A DNA stretch of 64,000 bases from Flavivirga rizhaonensis (GTDB lineage: Bacteria > Bacteroidota > Bacteroidia > Flavobacteriales > Flavobacteriaceae), in assembly GCF_004791695.1 (NCBI RefSeq), contig NZ_SRSO01000013.1:62001-126000 (forward strand), in the 5' to 3' direction. The first letter of the stretch is position 1, and each line of letters opens with the position of its first letter. The translations under genes were made by a program, and so were the position numbers. This document shows positions 1-9,678 of this stretch, piece by piece. A model generated the notes under the pieces. That model was not told where the DNA came from. It saw only the letters and a list, made by a program, of their open reading frames with translations, and ran no database searches.

Positions 1-947
1 GATTTGCAAAAGCCACTTTAGATGCTGGATTTACTACGGTTAGAGATCTAGGAGGTTCAGGCGTTAATATTTCACTTAGAAAAGCGATTAATTTAGGAAA
101 AGTTGATGGTCCTAGGATATTTACTGCAGGTAAATCTATAGCAACTACAGGAGGGCATGCAGACCCAACCAATGGCAATCGTAAGGAGTTAATGGGTGAT
201 CCAGGTCCGAAAGAAGGTGTTGTAAATAGTGTTGAAGATGCAAAAAAAGCAGTAAGACAACGTTATAAAAACGGAGCAGATTGTATTAAAATCACAGCCA
301 CTGGAGGCGTTTTAAGTGTAGCAAAAAGTGGTACTAACCCACAATTTACAGTTGAAGAAATTAAAGCTATTTGCAAAACAGCAAAAGATTATGGGATGCA
401 TGTTGCTGCGCATGCTCATGGAGATGAAGGCATGCAACGAGCCGTAATAGGAGGAGTTAAAACCATTGAGCATGGTACTTTAATGAGTGAAGAAACTATG
501 GAATTAATGAAAAAACATGATGCTTACTATGTACCAACTATAACAGCAGGAAAAGAAGTGGAAGGAAAAGCCAAAATTAAAGGGTTTTACCCAGAGATCG
601 TTGTGCCCAAAGCATTAGCTATTGGACCTCAGATTCAAAAAACATTTGCTAAAGCTTATAAAAAAGGTGTTGGAATAGCTTTTGGAACAGATGCAGGTGT
701 TTTTAAACACGGAGACAATGGAAAAGAATTTGGCTTTATGGTTGAAGCAGGTATGCCCGCCATAGAAACTATACAGAGCGCCACAATTACCAATGCCAAG
801 ATTTTAGAAATGGAAAACCAAATTGGTCAAATAAAAACTGGATTTATTGCAGATATAGTAGCTACTAATGATGATCCGACTGAGAATATTTCAACTATGG
901 AAGATGTTGTTTTTGTGATGAAAGAAGGGAAGGTTTATAAAGAATAA
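1..947 (+). CDS. Amidohydrolase family protein, 5' partial
   Basis: The reading frame is open from base 3, so the gene begins upstream of the window and only its C-terminal part is seen. The visible part contains [10 protein letters not shown], a GGHADPTNG stretch, the probable carboxylated Lys (DCIKI), the metal-ligand motifs HAHG and IEHG, and the FGTDAG motif with the catalytic Asp. This is the order expected in imidazolonepropionase-like/prolidase-type amidohydrolases. The enzyme hydrolyses a C-N bond on a metal centre in a TIM barrel; the substrate cannot be named. An export signal, common in flavobacterial members, would lie outside the window. It converges on lspA with a 19-base gap. 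Confidence 0.85.
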   Translation, partial: FAKATLDAGFTTVRDLGGSGVNISLRKAINLGKVDGPRIFTAGKSIATTGGHADPTNGNRKELMGDPGPKEGVVNSVEDAKKAVRQRYKNGADCIKITATGGVLSVAKSGTNPQFTVEEIKAICKTAKDYGMHVAAHAHGDEGMQRAVIGGVKTIEHGTLMSEETMELMKKHDAYYVPTITAGKEVEGKAKIKGFYPEIVVPKALAIGPQIQKTFAKAYKKGVGIAFGTDAGVFKHGDNGKEFGFMVEAGMPAIETIQSATITNAKILEMENQIGQIKTGFIADIVATNDDPTENISTMEDVVFVMKEGKVYKE

Positions 948-966
948 TGAATGTTATTTTTTATTT

Positions 967-1482
967 TTATGTTTTTGAAGGTTTCTTCTTCTTAAAACTA
1001 GCAACAACTAAAATGATCATGCCCGTAGTTACTGATAAATCAGCCATATTAAAAATACCAGTTTTAAAAACCCCTCCTAAATCGATAAACAAGAAGTCAG
1101 TAACTTTTCCATATACAATACGGTCATAAACATTGGCTAAACCACCGCCAATGATACTTGCGAAAGCAAAAAGAGAAAGGGTGTCTAAGCTTTTGTCTTT
1201 GAAAATATGGCGCAACACAAAACCAAGTACTACTATAGGTAAAATAAGTAATAAGATAATTCTAAGCGTAGGATTTAAATCGCTACCCATGCCTAAAAAG
1301 GCACCGGTATTTTCTACATTCATCATAATGAAAGCATCACCTATTAAAGAAATACGCTCACCAGGATGAATGTCAGTTCGTAAATCAATATTGGCTCTAA
1401 CAAGTACTTTCGAAATTTGATCGATGACAATAGTTAAAATGATAACTAATAAAATATAAACAGAGCGTTTTGATAATGTCAT
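967..1482 (-). CDS. lspA: Lipoprotein signal peptidase II
   Basis: A 171-residue polytopic inner-membrane aspartic protease that cleaves prolipoprotein signal peptides just before the lipidated Cys. Family motifs are intact: NVENTGAF at about 55-62, the first catalytic Asp in NVYDR (Asp120) and the second in FNMADLS (Asp148). There are four hydrophobic segments and a basic C-terminal tail. Its ATG directly follows the fabD stop codon with no spacer, so the two are probably co-transcribed and translationally coupled. The enzyme would mature the many lipoproteins encoded in this window, including GldB and GldK. Confidence 0.95.
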   Translation of the reverse strand: MTLSKRSVYILLVIILTIVIDQISKVLVRANIDLRTDIHPGERISLIGDAFIMMNVENTGAFLGMGSDLNPTLRIILLLILPIVVLGFVLRHIFKDKSLDTLSLFAFASIIGGGLANVYDRIVYGKVTDFLFIDLGGVFKTGIFNMADLSVTTGMIILVVASFKKKKPSKT

Positions 1483-2373
1483 TTAGCTATTTTCAAAAGT
1501 TGCCGAAGCTGTCTCAGCTTCTTTATTGATTTTCTTTACCAAACCTTGTAAAACTTTACCAGGACCAACTTCGGTAAATAAAGTAGCACCATCTGTAATC
1601 ATTTGTTGTATAGACTGTGTCCAACGTACAGGAGCTGTTAATTGAGAAATTAAATTCGTTTTTATAGCCGTTTCATCTGTAACAGCATGAGCCGTTACGT
1701 TTTGATAAATAGGACAGTTAGGTTTGCTGAATGTCGTATTTTCTATAGCAGCTGCCAACTCTTCTCGGGCAGGTTCCATTAACGGAGAATGGAAAGCGCC
1801 TCCAACAGGTAGTACTAAGGCACGACGCGCACCAGCATCTTTTAAAGATTGACATGCTTCATTAATAGCATTAATCTCTCCTGAGAGAACTAATTGTCCA
1901 GGGCAGTTATAATTTGCTGCAACGACAACGCCTTCAGTTACAGAGCATATTTTTTCAACAATATTATCTTCTAAGCCTAAAACAGCGGCCATGGTACTTG
2001 GTTGTAATTCACAAGCTTTTTGCATAGCTAATGCTCGTTGAGATACTAATTTTAAACCATCTTCAAAATTCAAAGCCCCATTGGCTACTAATGCAGAAAA
2101 TTCTCCTAGAGAATGTCCAGCAACCATTTCTGGTTTAAAAGCATCACCTAAAGTTTTTGCTAAAATTACTGAGTGTAAAAATATAGCAGGTTGCGTTACT
2201 TTGGTTTCTTTAAGGTCTTCAGCAGATCCTTCAAACATAGTATCTGTAATTGTGAAACCAAGAATATCGTTTGCTTTTTCAAATAATTCTTGAGCTAAAG
2301 GAGATTTTTCATATAAGTCTAAACCCATTCCTGAAAATTGAGCGCCTTGACCTGGAAATATATATGCTTTCAT
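1483..2373 (-). CDS. fabD: Malonyl-CoA:ACP transacylase
   Basis: Transfers malonyl from CoA to acyl carrier protein for fatty-acid synthesis in the cytoplasm. The 296-residue protein starts MKAYIFPGQGAQ. It has the nucleophile motif GHSLGE (Ser88), a downstream AFHSPLM His motif and the GPGKVL C-terminal signature. The frame is open to an ATG at 2415, but the extra 14 residues (Asn/Lys-rich) are not typical of the family, so the ATG at 2373 is preferred. It is the first gene of the fabD-lspA pair. A -7-like box lies at 2484-2491 and a 7-bp inverted repeat at 2423-2441 sits in the presumed leader. Confidence 0.95.
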   Translation of the reverse strand: MKAYIFPGQGAQFSGMGLDLYEKSPLAQELFEKANDILGFTITDTMFEGSAEDLKETKVTQPAIFLHSVILAKTLGDAFKPEMVAGHSLGEFSALVANGALNFEDGLKLVSQRALAMQKACELQPSTMAAVLGLEDNIVEKICSVTEGVVVAANYNCPGQLVLSGEINAINEACQSLKDAGARRALVLPVGGAFHSPLMEPAREELAAAIENTTFSKPNCPIYQNVTAHAVTDETAIKTNLISQLTAPVRWTQSIQQMITDGATLFTEVGPGKVLQGLVKKINKEAETASATFENS

Positions 2374-2483
2374 GTGCTTGTTATTATTATTTTTTAAAGT
2401 ACATACAGCATTCATTTAATCATTTTCTGAAGTACAGAAAATTTACTTAAGAATGCTTCATGTTGATTGGTTTTTTAGTGCTG

Positions 2484-2491
2484 CAAAAGTA
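2484..2491 (-). promoter_or_regulatory. Bacteroidota -7 box upstream of fabD
   Basis: Read on the minus strand this is TACTTTTG, an exact match to the TAnnTTTG -7 consensus. It lies about 110 bases upstream of the chosen fabD ATG. No convincing -33 TTG was found at the usual spacing. Confidence 0.45.
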
Positions 2492-2656
2492 TAAATAAAA
2501 TCTTTAAAAAAGAGATAAGATCGTTCTAAAGACCTAGAACTGCTAGAAAATAGAATCAAGACTTAATTTTGGCTTGATTAGAGAATATTGAATCTTAATT
2601 AATAAGGCGTCTATATTCTCGTTTCTGAAAGCGAGCGAAGCGATCTTTTTCTAATA

Positions 2657-4213
2657 TTATAAACCAATAACAGCAGCTTCAGCACAACGCTCCCCGTCCA
2701 TAGCAGCAGATACAATGCCACCTGCATAGCCACCACCTTCACCGCATGGGAAAAGATTAGAAACTTCAGGGTGTTCTAATTGTTCGTTTCTTGGAATGCA
2801 AACTGGCGATGAGGTTCTAGATTCTACCCCAACAATGTTAGCTTCAGAGGTATAATAGCCTTTCATTTTTTGTCCGAAGGCTTGAAACCCTTTTCTAAGT
2901 CTACTACCTATTAATTTAGGTAATAACGAATGTAAAGACGCAGATTTTAATCCTGGCTGATAGGAGGTCGGGTTTAAATCTTCCGATAGTTTACCTTCAA
3001 CAAAATCAGTAAGTCTTTGCGCTGGCGCCACCTGGCTTCTTCCTCCAGCTGTATAAGCTAACTTTTCAAGGTTTTTCTGATACTCTAAGCCTTTTAAAAC
3101 GCCAAATTTTTCATATTTATTTAAATCAGCCTCCGCATTAATTTCAACAACGATACCCGAATTCGCATACAGATTATTACGTTTAGAAGGGGACATACCG
3201 TTAACTACAACTTCACCATTAGCCGTTGCTGCCGGTACTATAAAACCACCAGGGCACATACAAAATGAATAGACCCCTCTGTTGTTTATCTGGTTTACTA
3301 AACTATATGAAGCTGCTGGGAGTAATTCGTTGCGTTCCCCACTACAATGGTACTGTATGGAATCTATAATATGCTGTGGGTGTTCTACCCGAACCCCCAT
3401 GGCGAATGATTTTGCTTCTAAGGCTATTTTCTTTTTATGTAATAAATAAAAGATATCTCGAGCAGAATGTCCCGTAGCTAAAATAACCCTGTTTACAGCT
3501 ATTTCTCCACCATTTTGAAGTTGAAGTGCTTGAATTTTGTTGGTCTTTATGATAAAATCTGTCACTCTGGTTTCAAAGTGTATTTCACCACCATAATTTA
3601 AAATAGTTTCTCTTATGTTTTGAACCACTTTTGGTAATTTATTAGTTCCAATATGTGGATGGGCATCCACTAGAATTTGATCGGTAGCACCGTGAAATAC
3701 TAAGTTTTCAAAAATTCGACGTACATCGCCTCGTTTTAAACTTCGAGTATATAATTTTCCATCGCTATAAGTTCCAGCACCACCTTCACCAAAGCAATAG
3801 TTGGAATCTTCATTTACAAAGTGGTCTTGATTTATGGCCTTTAAATCACGACGGCGGTCTTGAACGTTTTTACCACGTTCTAATACAATGGGTTTATAAC
3901 CTAATTCAATACAGCGTAAAGCAGCATACATACCTGCAGGACCAAACCCGATAATATGAACAGGTTTTGCTTTTGAAACGTCTTTGTAATCAAATTGATA
4001 ATCAGACGTTTTTGGCAATGCCTCTCTTATATAAACAGCAACTTTATAGTTGAAGATGATTTTTGGTTTTCGGGCATCAATAGACTTTCGAAGTACTTTA
4101 ATACCAGTAATATCTTCTTTATCTATATCTAGCGCATATGCTGATTTTATTATTAAAATATCACTGCGCTCTTCGTCTTTAAGTGAAATACGAAACTGAA
4201 TCTCTTTTATCAT
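2657..4213 (-). CDS. FAD-dependent dehydrogenase (COG2509-like)
   Basis: A 518-residue predicted cytoplasmic flavoprotein. After an N-terminal region of about 90 residues comes the dinucleotide-binding motif IIGFGPAGMYAA, then LERGK at the end of the second strand. Next is the family stretch CFGEGGAGTYSDGKLYTR and an ATGHSARD motif near the FAD site. The C-terminal CGEGGGYAGGIVSAAMDG closes the FAD fold. This matches uncharacterised NAD(FAD)-utilising dehydrogenases; no substrate is established, so the name stays general. Transcription is probably from its own promoter, since 240 bases separate it from fabD. Confidence 0.8.
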   Translation of the reverse strand: MIKEIQFRISLKDEERSDILIIKSAYALDIDKEDITGIKVLRKSIDARKPKIIFNYKVAVYIREALPKTSDYQFDYKDVSKAKPVHIIGFGPAGMYAALRCIELGYKPIVLERGKNVQDRRRDLKAINQDHFVNEDSNYCFGEGGAGTYSDGKLYTRSLKRGDVRRIFENLVFHGATDQILVDAHPHIGTNKLPKVVQNIRETILNYGGEIHFETRVTDFIIKTNKIQALQLQNGGEIAVNRVILATGHSARDIFYLLHKKKIALEAKSFAMGVRVEHPQHIIDSIQYHCSGERNELLPAASYSLVNQINNRGVYSFCMCPGGFIVPAATANGEVVVNGMSPSKRNNLYANSGIVVEINAEADLNKYEKFGVLKGLEYQKNLEKLAYTAGGRSQVAPAQRLTDFVEGKLSEDLNPTSYQPGLKSASLHSLLPKLIGSRLRKGFQAFGQKMKGYYTSEANIVGVESRTSSPVCIPRNEQLEHPEVSNLFPCGEGGGYAGGIVSAAMDGERCAEAAVIGL

Positions 4214-4268
4214 AGGGCAAAATTAATGAAATTCAAATGAAGCTTTTAGTTTAGAAGGCTAATTGTGT

Positions 4269-4508
4269 TTATTTTCCACCATTAGCTATAGCGGTGAATT
4301 TTACTATGTTTATATATAACACGCCATTTGTCCAGTTTAATGAATAATGGGGTTAGTTATGGCCGTTATATAAATCTTGAAAATGGTCTATTTGCCAATC
4401 GGCTACTTTTTCCATGATTTTTCACCCTTTCAGGATTAATTTTTTGAGGTTGAGCTGTGTTTGCTATTGAAAAAAAACAAGTATAATAAAAAGTTTTGCT
4501 GTTTTCAT
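4269..4508 (-). pseudogene. Degenerate N-terminal fragment of a GH88/GH105-like unsaturated glycuronyl hydrolase
   Basis: Read leftward from the ATG at 4508, a signal peptide begins (MKTAKLFIILVFF) and hits a stop right after a run of eight T. Restoring one T gives SIANTAQPQKINPERV. A second frame change gives MEKVADWQIDHFQDLYNG, then an in-frame TAA, then PHYSLNWTNGVLY. The blocks KVADWQ..HF and (D/N)WTNG(A/V)LY are typical of the N-terminus of GH88/GH105 enzymes. Two frameshifts, one nonsense codon and loss of the whole C-terminal barrel make this a clear remnant. The neighbouring FG-GAP lipoprotein is on the same strand and may be the surviving partner of a lost polysaccharide-degradation operon. 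Confidence 0.6.
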
Positions 4509-4578
4509 TTTATATCTTTTTTTTAAGATAAGTAATTAATTTAATGGTATATAATACAGAATATTCCATTTAATATTC

Positions 4579-6027
4579 TTATTTATCTGGAAGAGGCATC
4601 TCTTCGCTGTCAGCAGGTCTTGCTTTTGTAAATGACTCTATAGCTTTATCAGATCTTATTTGTTCTAGCCAAAAAACACCATCATATGGATAGCTATTAC
4701 CACGTGTTGAAACAAAATCAATATCACCATCATTGTCCATGTCCTTGGCAATGAATTTATCAAACATTCCTCTTTTTCTTCTTGAAATATCATGTCGTAT
4801 CCATGATTTTGTAAAGTCTTTAGGGTTTTCAAACCATGCAATACGCCCTAGAGGTTGATTAATTTTAACATTGCCATCTGTATCTCTTGTTCCTCTACTA
4901 TAGCCTCCTGTTAAAAAGTCTTTATAGCCATCATTATTTATATCTGCTCCAATAAAACCAACAATTTGATCTGGGTTTGTAGTACCGATATGATGTGAAG
5001 TCCAGCTATTTTCCCAATCAGAGGGTTGTTCCAGCCAGATTAAATGGGTATCATTTTCGGTTAAAATAATATCTAATAATCCATCTTTGTTTAAATCCAT
5101 GAAGTCCATGTTAAATCCGGAAATGGTATGAGGTTTTTTATTTGAAATTTTTATATCATGGGATAAAAAAATGATAGAATCGTTACTTATGTTTTCCATT
5201 AAAATAATTCGATTTTCGCCTCTAGATCCTGCAATAATATCTATGTCACCGTCATTATCAATGTCTATAGTTTGAGAATTTATTGGAACTTGAACATTGA
5301 TTAGTTTATGTTCTTGCCAAGAAGCGTCAACTAATGGATTTCCCGAAATTTTAAAATAAGAAATAGGTTTTGGGTCGGTTCCTTTAGACTTACCTCTTTG
5401 GTTTCCTTTATTGGCCGTAATGACTTCAATGCTTTTATCTTTATTTAAATCTGCTGTAAAAACACGTATAAAGGAGCCTCTATTTTGAGTGATTTTCGGA
5501 ATAATTCTATTCCAATAAGCAGATCTAATATTTACTTTAGGATTTTCAAAGTATATCAAGTGTGCCAATTCGCAAGCTGCAACTATATCTAAATATCCAT
5601 CTCCGTTAATATCACCAACAGCAACATCTTCTGCGGCGCCAGCTTCATTGCCTTCAGCAAGTGTAACTAAATCCCATTTATCTGGATTGACAGAGCCAAA
5701 AGCGATTCTGATATGACCTTTTGGAATGTCATCATATTTGGTGTCAGACTCATGTACAGATATAATATCTTCAAATCCGTCCAAATCTAAATCTGCCATA
5801 ATTAGTCCATCGCTCCCACTTATAACACCTCCACTTAATGCGGTGTCATCAATAATGTGTTCTTTCCAGGATATGTATTTATCATCTGATGCTCTTGCAA
5901 AAGATTTTATGTTGCCTAATGGTAACTTGTGAGATTGTCTGTTAGGGATATCTTTACATGAGATAAGTAAGGTAAAACAAATAAAATATGTCAATTTTAC
6001 TTCTTGTGATGATAATTTGAAATACAT
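4579..6027 (-). CDS. FG-GAP/VCBS repeat lipoprotein
   Basis: A 482-residue exported lipoprotein with the lipobox LLISC (Cys24) followed by K-D. The mature part is a series of about seven repeats, each with an acidic calcium-type loop: DLDLDGFEDII, DINGDGYLDIV, DLNKDKSIEVI, DIDNDGDIDII, DLNKDGLLDII, DINNDGYKDFL and DMDNDGDIDFV. This predicts a seven-bladed integrin-alpha-like beta-propeller held at a membrane surface. Such proteins often accompany polysaccharide or sulfatase loci in Bacteroidota, which fits the GH-like remnant just downstream. No catalytic domain is visible and the ligand is unknown. Confidence 0.8.
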   Translation of the reverse strand: MYFKLSSQEVKLTYFICFTLLISCKDIPNRQSHKLPLGNIKSFARASDDKYISWKEHIIDDTALSGGVISGSDGLIMADLDLDGFEDIISVHESDTKYDDIPKGHIRIAFGSVNPDKWDLVTLAEGNEAGAAEDVAVGDINGDGYLDIVAACELAHLIYFENPKVNIRSAYWNRIIPKITQNRGSFIRVFTADLNKDKSIEVITANKGNQRGKSKGTDPKPISYFKISGNPLVDASWQEHKLINVQVPINSQTIDIDNDGDIDIIAGSRGENRIILMENISNDSIIFLSHDIKISNKKPHTISGFNMDFMDLNKDGLLDIILTENDTHLIWLEQPSDWENSWTSHHIGTTNPDQIVGFIGADINNDGYKDFLTGGYSRGTRDTDGNVKINQPLGRIAWFENPKDFTKSWIRHDISRRKRGMFDKFIAKDMDNDGDIDFVSTRGNSYPYDGVFWLEQIRSDKAIESFTKARPADSEEMPLPDK

Positions 6028-6149
6028 ATAGATACTTTAAAGAAAACTAAGATACTAAAAACTTAACGCCATTTTCTTTCACAAGTTAAAAACGAAAACC
6101 TGTAATTATACTTGTTATTTTTAGTATGAAAGGAGGGTAAATGTTTCCC

Positions 6150-6671
6150 CTAAACTGAGGGAGTATAATATCTTTCTTTTAATATATTTATATGATGTTG
6201 TGCATGGCCTATAATAACAAAACCTATGGCAAGTGTGTTCATTTTTGTTTCAAAACATATACCTGTTTTGTGTAACATATTTTCAGAAAAACTTTCAAAT
6301 AATATAGTACTTGATTGTCTTACTAATCTAAACTCTTTTAGTAAGTTTTCAATGCTTCTATGGTTTGCATTTGAATTATCAGCATACGCATTTTCATCAA
6401 AACCCAAAAGAGCCTTTGGTTCTAATCTGGAGATACACAATGCTCTGTAAGTAAATATTCTTTCAGTGTCTATAATATGCTGAAGCATTTCTTTAGGCGT
6501 CCATTTATTTGGTTCGTATCTATAGTCTTGATATTGAATCAATTTTTCAGAAACGTTTTCAAAAATAGTCTCATTAGTCTTTAAACCATCTATTAAATTA
6601 ATATTATCATCAATTAAAGCGATGTATCTATCAAAGAAATTTGGAATGAATTTTAAGTCGGATTTTTTCAT
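6150..6671 (-). CDS. DinB-like family protein
   Basis: A 173-residue protein with the DinB/YfiT four-helix signature: W(T)PKEMLQHIIDTERIFTYR supplies the first His ligand and HAQHHINILKERY the C-terminal pair. The ATG at 6671 is preferred over the longer frame to 6710 because it gives the usual MKKSDLKF start and a four-base gap after the upstream gene stop. Members are metal-binding proteins, some acting as thiol-dependent transferases (bacillithiol or mycothiol); the activity here is unknown. It probably shares a transcript with the PPOX-like gene. Confidence 0.8.
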   Translation of the reverse strand: MKKSDLKFIPNFFDRYIALIDDNINLIDGLKTNETIFENVSEKLIQYQDYRYEPNKWTPKEMLQHIIDTERIFTYRALCISRLEPKALLGFDENAYADNSNANHRSIENLLKEFRLVRQSSTILFESFSENMLHKTGICFETKMNTLAIGFVIIGHAQHHINILKERYYTPSV

Positions 6672-6675
6672 TGTT

Positions 6676-7338
6676 TTAGGCTTTATTCTTTTTGTAATAT
6701 AACACCACATGCTTAGGAGTTCTTATTTGTTTTGGTAATAAGGGATCTTTAACAGGAAGTTTTGCTACTTGTCTTATTGGTATAACACCAGCCCAGATAG
6801 GAAGATCTAAATCACTTTTTTCATCTAATACCCCCACATCTCTAATTTTAGCAGATGCTGTTTGTATTTCCATTTCAAGGACAAGCGTACCATTAAATTC
6901 TTTAAGATTCATAGGTCTTAGTGTGTCCCAACGCCCTGGAATCATATGATCTACAACACATTTTAAAGCAGCTTCTTTTTCGGCTCGGTTTTCAACTTTG
7001 GTAATACTTGTAAATAGTGTAGCCGATCTGTAATTTACAGAATGATGAAATCCAGAACGCGCTAATATAAGTGCATCTAAATGCATAATGGTCATACTAG
7101 CTTCTTTAGCCTCTAAGAGCGCTAGTAACATTCTGTTTTTTAGAGAACCATGTAGGTATATTTTGTTGTCTATTCTACCATAAGCCATGGGTAGGCAAAT
7201 AGCTTTTCCATTGTAGTTGTAGCCTACATAACCTACAAATCCTGCGTCCAGAATATTGTTTATTTGTTCGACATCATAAACGGCTCTTTTGGCCCCTCGT
7301 TTTACCTGGTTTAGTTCTGATGTTGTGTAAGTTGACAT
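6676..7338 (-). CDS. Pyridoxamine 5'-phosphate oxidase family (FMN-binding) protein
   Basis: A 220-residue protein of the PPOX/flavin-nucleotide-binding split-barrel type. Visible marks are GFVGYVGYNYNGKAICLPMAYG, then KIYLHGSLKNRML, the usual FMN-phosphate-contacting strand, and HHSVNYRSATLF. It is the first gene of a pair with the DinB-like gene and is divergent from the MocR-type regulator at 7492. That arrangement suggests the regulator controls this pair, possibly in response to a B6 vitamer or amine. The specific reaction is not known; it is not PdxH itself. Confidence 0.8.
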   Translation of the reverse strand: MSTYTTSELNQVKRGAKRAVYDVEQINNILDAGFVGYVGYNYNGKAICLPMAYGRIDNKIYLHGSLKNRMLLALLEAKEASMTIMHLDALILARSGFHHSVNYRSATLFTSITKVENRAEKEAALKCVVDHMIPGRWDTLRPMNLKEFNGTLVLEMEIQTASAKIRDVGVLDEKSDLDLPIWAGVIPIRQVAKLPVKDPLLPKQIRTPKHVVLYYKKNKA

Positions 7339-7491
7339 AACTGTTCGATTTTGATTGCTGTTTGTTGTTTATACCAATTAAACTTCAAAATAATCATCAA
7401 TCATTTTAAAATTCATTTGATATTAAAACAAATTTAGTAAGTTTATGGATTGTCATATTCATCCAGAAATCATTTTTTAAATAGTCCAGTT

Positions 7492-8988
7492 ATGATTCCT
7501 TATAAAACCATTATTAAAATTGACAGAGCTGGTAAACAGTCTGTTTATATTCAACTTACGAATCAGTTTATCGATTTAATCAAGGAGCGAATCCTTCCAC
7601 CGCGGACAAAATTACCGGGAAGTAGAACATTGGCAGATTTAATTGGGTTACACAGAAAAACAGTGATAGCTTGTTATGAAGAGCTTACATTGCAAGGGTG
7701 GATAGAGAGTATTCCGAAAAAAGGAACATTTGTTCATAAAGATATTCCAATATTACAGCAACAAAAATGGACCAAAAAAGCAGCTAATAAAAAGGATGAT
7801 AAGGCAGGATTTACCTTTAAGCAAAACCCCATTCTAGATCGAAAATTTCCGCAAGATTATGCAGAAGATTATATGTATGTTAATGATGGTGTTTCGGACG
7901 AAAGATTAACACCAATTAAAGAATTATCGATTATTTATAGAAAAATTGCGAATAAGAAACGCACCATTAAATATATGAATTATGGAACGACTTATGGTAA
8001 TCCAGAATTAAGAGAAACCTTGGTCTGCTATTTAAATGAAACCAGAGGATTAAATATTACCAAAGATAATATTCTTATAACCAGAGGAAGCCAGATGGGG
8101 ATGTTCTTAGCGTCTCAGTTATTGGTTGAAAATCAGGATTATATTATAGTAGGAGAAACTAATTACAGCTCATCGGATACGACATTTGAATATGCAAATG
8201 CTAAATTACTAAGAGTTAAAGTGGATGAAAACGGACTGAACACTCACGACATAGAAAAGTTATGTAAAAAATATAACATTAAAGCTGTTTATACCACGCC
8301 ACACCATCACCACCCAACAACTGTTACGCTTTGTGCAAAACGAAGAATGCATCTTTTAAACTTGGCGAAAACCTATTGTTTTGCCATTCTGGAAGACGAT
8401 TATGATTATGATTTTCATTATAATCATGCGCCTATTTTACCTTTAGCAAGTCATGATACCTGTGGGAATGTTATTTATGTAGGTTCTATTTGTAAAACGG
8501 TAGCACCTGTTTTTAGAGTGGGGTATTTAATTGCTCCCAAAACATTTGTGGATGAATGTGCCAGGTTACGACGTTTTGTGGATAGACAGGGCGATGCTAT
8601 TTTAGAATTAACCTTTTCTAATTTTATTAAAGAGGGGAGCTTAGACAGGCATATTAAAAAGGTCATTAAAATATATAAAGCCCGTCGTGATTTATTTTGT
8701 AAACTTCTTAAGGAAGAATTGAGTGATTATTTGTCTTTTGAAATTCCCAAAGGAGGTATGGCACTATGGGTAACCTTAAATAAAAAGTATTCATGGGATA
8801 CTGTTACAGAAATTGCAAAACAGCATAAATTAATCATTTCGGAGTGGCAACGTTATGATGTAGCAAATACTAAGCATAATGCTATAAGGATAGGCTTTTC
8901 ATGTTATAATGACATTGAAGCTAGAGAATTTGTTAAGCGGTTTAAGAAAACGATGCAGGGTATTGATATAAAAGAATCTTTTAGCTAG
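7492..8988 (+). CDS. MocR/PdxR-type GntR regulator with aminotransferase domain
   Basis: A 498-residue fusion of an N-terminal GntR winged-helix domain (about residues 10-80; LPGSRTLADLIGLHRKTVIACYEEL) and a class I aminotransferase fold. The PLP Lys is in VGSICKTVAPVFRVGYL (Lys335), preceded by EDDYDYDFHY. Such proteins bind PLP and regulate vitamin B6 or amine genes, usually with a divergent target. The frame is open to 7450, but the ATG at 7492 gives the standard start MIPYKTIIKID. It is divergent from the PPOX/DinB pair across a region of about 150 bases that should hold the operator; no clear repeat was identified there. Confidence 0.9.
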   Translation: MIPYKTIIKIDRAGKQSVYIQLTNQFIDLIKERILPPRTKLPGSRTLADLIGLHRKTVIACYEELTLQGWIESIPKKGTFVHKDIPILQQQKWTKKAANKKDDKAGFTFKQNPILDRKFPQDYAEDYMYVNDGVSDERLTPIKELSIIYRKIANKKRTIKYMNYGTTYGNPELRETLVCYLNETRGLNITKDNILITRGSQMGMFLASQLLVENQDYIIVGETNYSSSDTTFEYANAKLLRVKVDENGLNTHDIEKLCKKYNIKAVYTTPHHHHPTTVTLCAKRRMHLLNLAKTYCFAILEDDYDYDFHYNHAPILPLASHDTCGNVIYVGSICKTVAPVFRVGYLIAPKTFVDECARLRRFVDRQGDAILELTFSNFIKEGSLDRHIKKVIKIYKARRDLFCKLLKEELSDYLSFEIPKGGMALWVTLNKKYSWDTVTEIAKQHKLIISEWQRYDVANTKHNAIRIGFSCYNDIEAREFVKRFKKTMQGIDIKESFS

Positions 8989-9173
8989 TATAATATGTTT
9001 GTTGCCTGTGTTTTGAGAATTTAGGGTTAAGAGTTTGAGGTGTAGTTTAACGTGATTATTTATGGTTAGTTGAATTGGGACTAAAGATAGCAAAAAGAAA
9101 CAGCGTGAAGGAAATTCCACAGAATTTCCCGAGAAGACATTATCCACCATCCAGCAATTAATTAGGATGCGTT

Positions 9174-9188
9174 GTTGTAAAACGTATT
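9174..9188. repeat. Left inverted boundary repeat of the PIN cassette
   Basis: GTTGTAAAACGTATT here matches the reverse complement of 10491-10505 at 14 of 15 positions (GTTGTAAAAC is identical). The pair brackets the PIN gene and its partner. This copy touches the 3' end of the PIN gene (stop at 9190). Confidence 0.5.
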
Positions 9189-9189
9189 T

Positions 9190-9678
9190 TTATAAATCTA
9201 AAATCCCGAATGTTTCTGTATATGGAACATCAATACTAATTATATCGAATTTTGGGTTAGTTCCTTTCTTTAATAAAGCCAAAGTGTTTTTTGAACGAAC
9301 GTCAGAAGTTACAAAATAACTAATAGTTTTATCTAAATCAGATTGAGCAAAAAGTTTTGAATCATTGGGAATTATTGCTCGAGGTGATAATTTTTCCACA
9401 TTAATTTTGTTTTCCGTAAAAATAATTTTAGCAAATTCACCTGTTTTTTCGGCATCTTTTAAGTTAAACGGAACAATTTGAACATTTTTTAGAGGTAAAT
9501 CTTCAAGTTCTCCGAGAACACAATATTCCGCAATACTGATTGTAGAAACTTTTAGTGCTATTTCATTTTCCAAGAAATATTTAAAATAACCAATAGCGTT
9601 TGAATGAAGTGGATCTTCGTCATTAAGAAGTCGAATAAAAAAACTTGTATCTAATAAAACACTATGCTTCATATCCAC
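9190..9678 (-). CDS. PIN-domain ribonuclease-like protein
   Basis: A 162-residue PIN fold with a complete acidic quartet: Asp10 in VLLDTSFF, Glu51 in SIAEYC, Asp106 in IPNDSKLFAQ and Asp126 in FVTSD. PIN proteins are Mg2+-dependent ribonucleases, mostly VapC-type toxins. Its start overlaps the end of the upstream 259-residue gene by 17 bases (11 if Met3 is the start), so the two are translationally coupled. The partner is far larger than a VapB antitoxin and has no visible DNA-binding motif. A toxin role is therefore plausible but not shown; RNA processing is the alternative. Confidence 0.75.
   Translation of the reverse strand: MDMKHSVLLDTSFFIRLLNDEDPLHSNAIGYFKYFLENEIALKVSTISIAEYCVLGELEDLPLKNVQIVPFNLKDAEKTGEFAKIIFTENKINVEKLSPRAIIPNDSKLFAQSDLDKTISYFVTSDVRSKNTLALLKKGTNPKFDIISIDVPYTETFGILDL

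Noticed and set aside
8899..9150. Open frame of 83 codons on the minus strand before the PIN gene
   Set aside because: It overlaps the end of the MocR gene and contains a low-complexity stretch typical of a cassette edge; no motif or start signal supports it.
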